Translations under genes and position numbers: made by a program
From: Aphrocallistes beatrix
Taxonomy: Eukaryota > Porifera > Hexactinellida > Sceptrulophora > Aphrocallistidae
Reading direction: 5' to 3'
DNA: 64,000 nucleotides
NCBI GenBank assembly: GCA_963281255.1
Contig: OY725489.1
Location: 2,666,001-2,730,000 of the forward strand
The notes under the pieces: generated by a model
What the model was told of the DNA's origin: nothing
The model's database searches: none
What the model saw: only the letters and a program-made list of their open reading frames with translations
Shown here: positions 60,828-64,000 of the stretch, one piece after another
Position numbering within the stretch: the first letter of the stretch is position 1
How the letters are laid out: each line of letters opens with the position of its first letter

Positions 60828-62107
60828 CTAATCAATATCAGAAGATTCTTCATCTGTGTCCCAATTATGAAGTTCTACCCTTTCAATATCACTTTCTTCA
60901 TCATGACAGTCGCTACAAGTATCAGCGAGTATATTGCCCTGTTCTTTAGAAAGCCTTTCTGCGTTATCCCACCGTAAATTATAATTATAGGTCACCATAC
61001 AATCAACCAATCTCTGTGGGTATAGCTCGTGCTCTAACTTGGTCTTAAATCTAAGATCCCAAAGATTTTGTATTCTGGAATGCAGCATCTCTCCGCTCTG
61101 CTCTGAACTTATTGCTGCCCCTGCTGTTAATTGAGGTTCATAATAGAAGAAGTATTCCATATAATGGTCGGAAAGTATATGCGATTTTAATGACCAAGGT
61201 AAACCGGTTGCATCCCATGATTCTCTGAATAGACAAATACTCTCTTCCCAACCAGGCTTTCTTAAAAGACCCAAACACCTGTCTTTTACCATCTTTATTG
61301 ATTTTAAGGCGTTTAACAAGGAGGTGTGATGGCTAGGGAATGGTATAATATCTAAATTATCCAAAAGTCGAGAGCAAGAGTTACAATCTAGAGCGCCATC
61401 CCAGTACTCAGAGCGATATACTTTGCATCTTTGCAAAGCTTGACAATGTTGTATACAGTAAACGATCATATCGGTTAGTTAATTTTGAGATGGCCTAGCT
61501 ACACCATACAACCGATTGACGAGACCAAGAAGTATATGAAGAGGAGCAAGAGCAAGTATTTCCATAGGTGAATCTGACCACTTGATAATTGATTCATGAG
61601 ATACGCAATTAGTTTTTAGTTTTTTAATGAAAATCCTTAATTAATTCCTTATACCTTCTTGCACGAAGAGGTGTTCCGGTACATTTTGTATTCTTCCGCC
61701 ATATACAAAATGGGCAAGGATGCTTGCTGAATTCCAACGAGCATAGCAGCCACTTTAAAATCGCATGCAATTTGAATCGGAATATCCAAGTTAAAGATGT
61801 TTCGAATAGATGTTAAATTTAGTAATGAGCGCAAGTTTTCTGAATTATCGGATGCGTGACCCATCGCGATTACAAAGTTGGAAAGAACGCTATTAGGATT
61901 TGCTATATACAAGTACTACATACTATTCGGAAGCATTGAAACTATATTGACAGACAGCTTGAGGAATTGTTTACCGCCATCCAGTTGTACTTTAAGTCTC
62001 GAAATTCTGTTCGATTGTTTATATGTGATTATATTCAATAATCTTTCAACATCGGTACAAATTCCCATTGGAACCAGTTCAAAGTTTTGTGTTTCTGAAC
62101 GGATCAT
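60828..62107 (-). pseudogene. Decayed transposon-type gene of an unassigned animal family
   Basis: Successive pieces on the minus strand are: VQLDGGKQFLKLSVNIV (near 62000), NSVLSNFVIAMGHASDNSENL with IQIACDFKVAAMLVGIQQAS (61880-61730), a frame change into CPFCIWRKNTK, then LAPLHILLGLVNRLY (near 61540), and a long open piece (60828-61469) with SHILSDHYMEYFFYY, SSEQSGEMLHSR and an acidic tail DTDEESSDID. The order (D-phrase, C.DLK..ALL.G.Q, CxxC, PPLHI.LG, then SEQ..E..H) matches an abundant unnamed protein family in insects and cnidarians that behaves like a transposase. At least three frame changes separate the pieces, so it is non-functional. Superfamily not assigned. Confidence 0.55.
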
Positions 62108-62423
62108 TTTGATGGATAGTGAAGTAAATATTTCTCCAAATATTGACCATTTTTCATCCCATGCTCCTTTTATTCCCCCCGTGGGATAATGGATTCCTTA
62201 TTTGCGAAGAATTCTACCCAGCTCAAAATACGACTTTTTCCTCAAACCAAGGTGACCTAACTTCTGCATATCTCGGACTGCCTCTCTGCTTAATAAGTGA
62301 TTACTAATATTCTGTTTTGCACTCTTATACGGAATTGTAGCCACAGCTAATTAATTATTCGAATCGAATGGATGATGTAATGATAGGGCATTAAATGGTG
62401 TAATAAGGCTATTGTCGCTAACT
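62108..62423. other. Intergenic, nothing recognised
   Basis: No supported feature. The region may hold more 5' sequence of the adjacent minus-strand pseudogene. Confidence 0.35.
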
Positions 62424-63456
62424 CAGTGTTTCCCAAACTGAGGGTCGCGACCCCCAAGGGGGTCGCTGAACAATTTCGAGCGGTCGCGGCATCAAATTCA
62501 TATACTATTGAGGGATCTATTTAGCAAGTTGTCAAATATATTCGTTTCGTCTAACCAGGTTTGTTTATGGTTGCTTTCAGTGTCTGAAGACTTTTGGTGA
62601 TAATTATTTCAAAACATTTTTTTGAATGTGTAAAGATTGTTGTGATCCAATCATAACAACTCTACTGGATAATATGCATAGTGTATCTTTCCTAGTTATA
62701 AACTGCATCATTAGTAGGTTATTGGTAGGTTATTGGAAGTAAATTTACACGATAAAAATTATACACGTATATATAAATTTCTAAAATATAAATCAACTAT
62801 TATGGCAACGGCTCCAAAAAAGCGGAAGTACACAGAAGATTATATTAACTATGGATTTACCTTTATTCAAAATTCAGGAATTCAAACCTCCCAATGTGTC
62901 GTATGCAATGAAACCCTCTCAGCCGAATCAATGAAACTGAGTAAATTAAAAAGACATCTCGAAACTCGCCATCCTGAGCATTCTTCTAAAGATCCTTTAT
63001 TTTTCAAAAGGATGGAAGCTGTGTTGACTTGATACAACAGGTACTTATCACCAACAGTCGTTCTCCTATATTGAAGCTTCATACCATGCTTCATTAAGAA
63101 TCGCAAGAAATCACAAACCTCATACAATTGGAGAGGACCTCATAATCCCTTGTGCAAAGGACATGGTCCAACTTATTTTTGGAATGAATTCGCCAAAAAG
63201 TTATCATCTATCCCTCTTTCTAATAACACCGTCGAGCGAAGAATTTCTGATATGTCGGATAATACCCTGAAACAAATTGGGAAACAATTACTCGTTTCTC
63301 CCTTTGAGTTGTTTTCTTTGCAACTTGATGAGTCTACAGATGTTTCATCATGCTCACAATTAATGGTATTTGTCCGTTATGTTCACGATTATAAATTTAA
63401 GAAAGAGTTTTTGTTCTGTCATGAACAATTTTTACAAATCCTTCCATTCGAGTTTA
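62424..63456 (+). mobile_element. hAT transposon, 5' part, cut by a Helitron
   Basis: The left end CAGTGTTTCCCAAACTGAGG with GGTCGCGACCCCCAAGGGGG is typical of hAT elements with a BED-finger transposase. The element continues through its gene until Helitron H4 starts at 63457. The right end is not in the window. Confidence 0.75.
62802..63456 (+). pseudogene. hAT transposase, BED-finger type, frameshifted and truncated
   Basis: The start ATG gives MATAPKKRKYTEDYINYGFT, then a BED-type zinc finger (CVVCNETLS...LKRHLETRHPEH). A stop follows at 63032, but another frame continues the family pattern (ASYHASLRIARNHKPHTIGE, about 63080-63135). A further shift near 63195 leads into LSSIPLSNNTVERRISDM and LQLDESTDVSSCSQLMVFV, the start of the hAT RNase H-like core with its first Asp. 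The pattern is that of the ZBED5-like group. Helitron H4 removes the rest. Confidence 0.8.
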
Positions 63457-63985
63457 TCCTTACTATTAAAACTCGATGATTGTATGTATATATATATATA
63501 TATATATCTGTAACGAATTGATTGAAGAAACTGCCGGGCGCAGAAGGCTGATTTTTGGCATGTGGGAGTCTTTTGGCTATGGAATGTCGAAAATGTCGAC
63601 TCATCATGGAATTATGACGTCATTGTCACATTTTTAAAAGTTAAGCAACACAGTTATTCGGGCATAACTCAGCCATTATAGGAGATAGAAGGCTGAAATT
63701 TTAATAGAATCTGTATACTAACATACCTCACATATGATGCGACTTTCATCAAAAAATGATGACTCATCACTCTGTTATGACGTCATCATTACGCATCAAA
63801 AATTTTAAAATTGACAAATTTGGTGATTTTTCGAGTGAAATCGGTTTTAACACTAAGATGGACATATTTAGAGATGTTATCTCCCTTATAATTAAACAAT
63901 GTCACCTCCAGGCGACCGAAGGGAGCCTCTGGCGGACACTAAGTGTCCGCCAGCCGCGCAGCGCAAGCAAGCGAAGCGCCGCTTG
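63457..63985 (+). mobile_element. Helitron-like element H4, complete
   Basis: It starts TCCTTACTATTAAAACTCGA, has the TA microsatellite and body shared with H2, and ends with a perfect GGCGGACAC TAA GTGTCCGCC-type hairpin (63932-63952) and GCCGCTTG. The flanks are A (63456) and T (63986). The host is a hAT transposase gene. Confidence 0.65.
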
Positions 63986-64000
63986 TAAGTTAATAAACTC

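Overview
This 64 kb window is AT-rich eukaryotic DNA, almost certainly from an invertebrate animal. It is densely packed with transposable elements and holds no convincing intact host gene. The evidence for a metazoan is the mix of element classes: Tigger/pogo, Tc1, hAT, MULE with PHD and FLYWCH-like fingers, a TTAA-inserting PHD-finger transposon, Penelope-like and Helitron-like elements. One transposase gene has spliceosomal introns. I saw no rRNA, tRNA, CRISPR array or prokaryote-style operon. One run of 200 N (54727-54926) marks an assembly gap.

Layout. 1-8.0 kb: a nest of TTAA-flanked non-autonomous transposons, called here family A (ends GGTTGGCC) and family B (ends GGATACCG), with a hAT MITE inside B. 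8.0-8.6 kb: a Helitron-like element on the minus strand. 9.9-11.1 kb: a decayed zinc-finger gene that may carry a Crypton-type recombinase domain. 12.3-13.1 and 19.9-20.1 kb: three copies of a hairpin MITE. 13.6-16.2 kb: a complete Tigger/pogo transposon with an intact transposase. 16.4-19.9 kb: a TTAA-flanked transposon with a PHD-finger transposase broken by two frameshifts and a stop. 20.8-24.2 kb: further B, D and A repeats. 27.6-29.0 kb: a Tc1 element with one stop codon. 29.4-32.6 kb: a hAT MITE and a third TTAA family (F). 33-34.2 kb: a GC-richer patch with possible broken exons.

35.0-40.4 kb: A inside A, holding a seemingly intact intron-bearing MULE whose inverted ends are 17-bp tandem repeats. 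41.3-43.6 kb: a second, dead PHD-finger transposase. 44-50.9 kb: MITEs, a 1-kb palindrome, Helitron copies and D repeats. 51.4-53.5 kb: a decayed multi-copy zinc-motif gene, then a Helitron copy with a triplicated 5' end. 53.6-57.6 kb: an A-like element, the gap, and a Penelope-like element cut by a hAT MITE. 59.3-60.8 kb: another B. 60.8-62.1 kb: a decayed transposase-like gene. 62.4-64 kb: a hAT/BED gene cut by a Helitron.

The window reads as a record of insertion order. Families A, B, F and the 16.4 kb PHD transposon all sit between TTAA duplications, so a PHD-type transposase of this kind is a candidate driver of the non-autonomous TTAA families (inference). Only the Tigger and the MULE look potentially autonomous.
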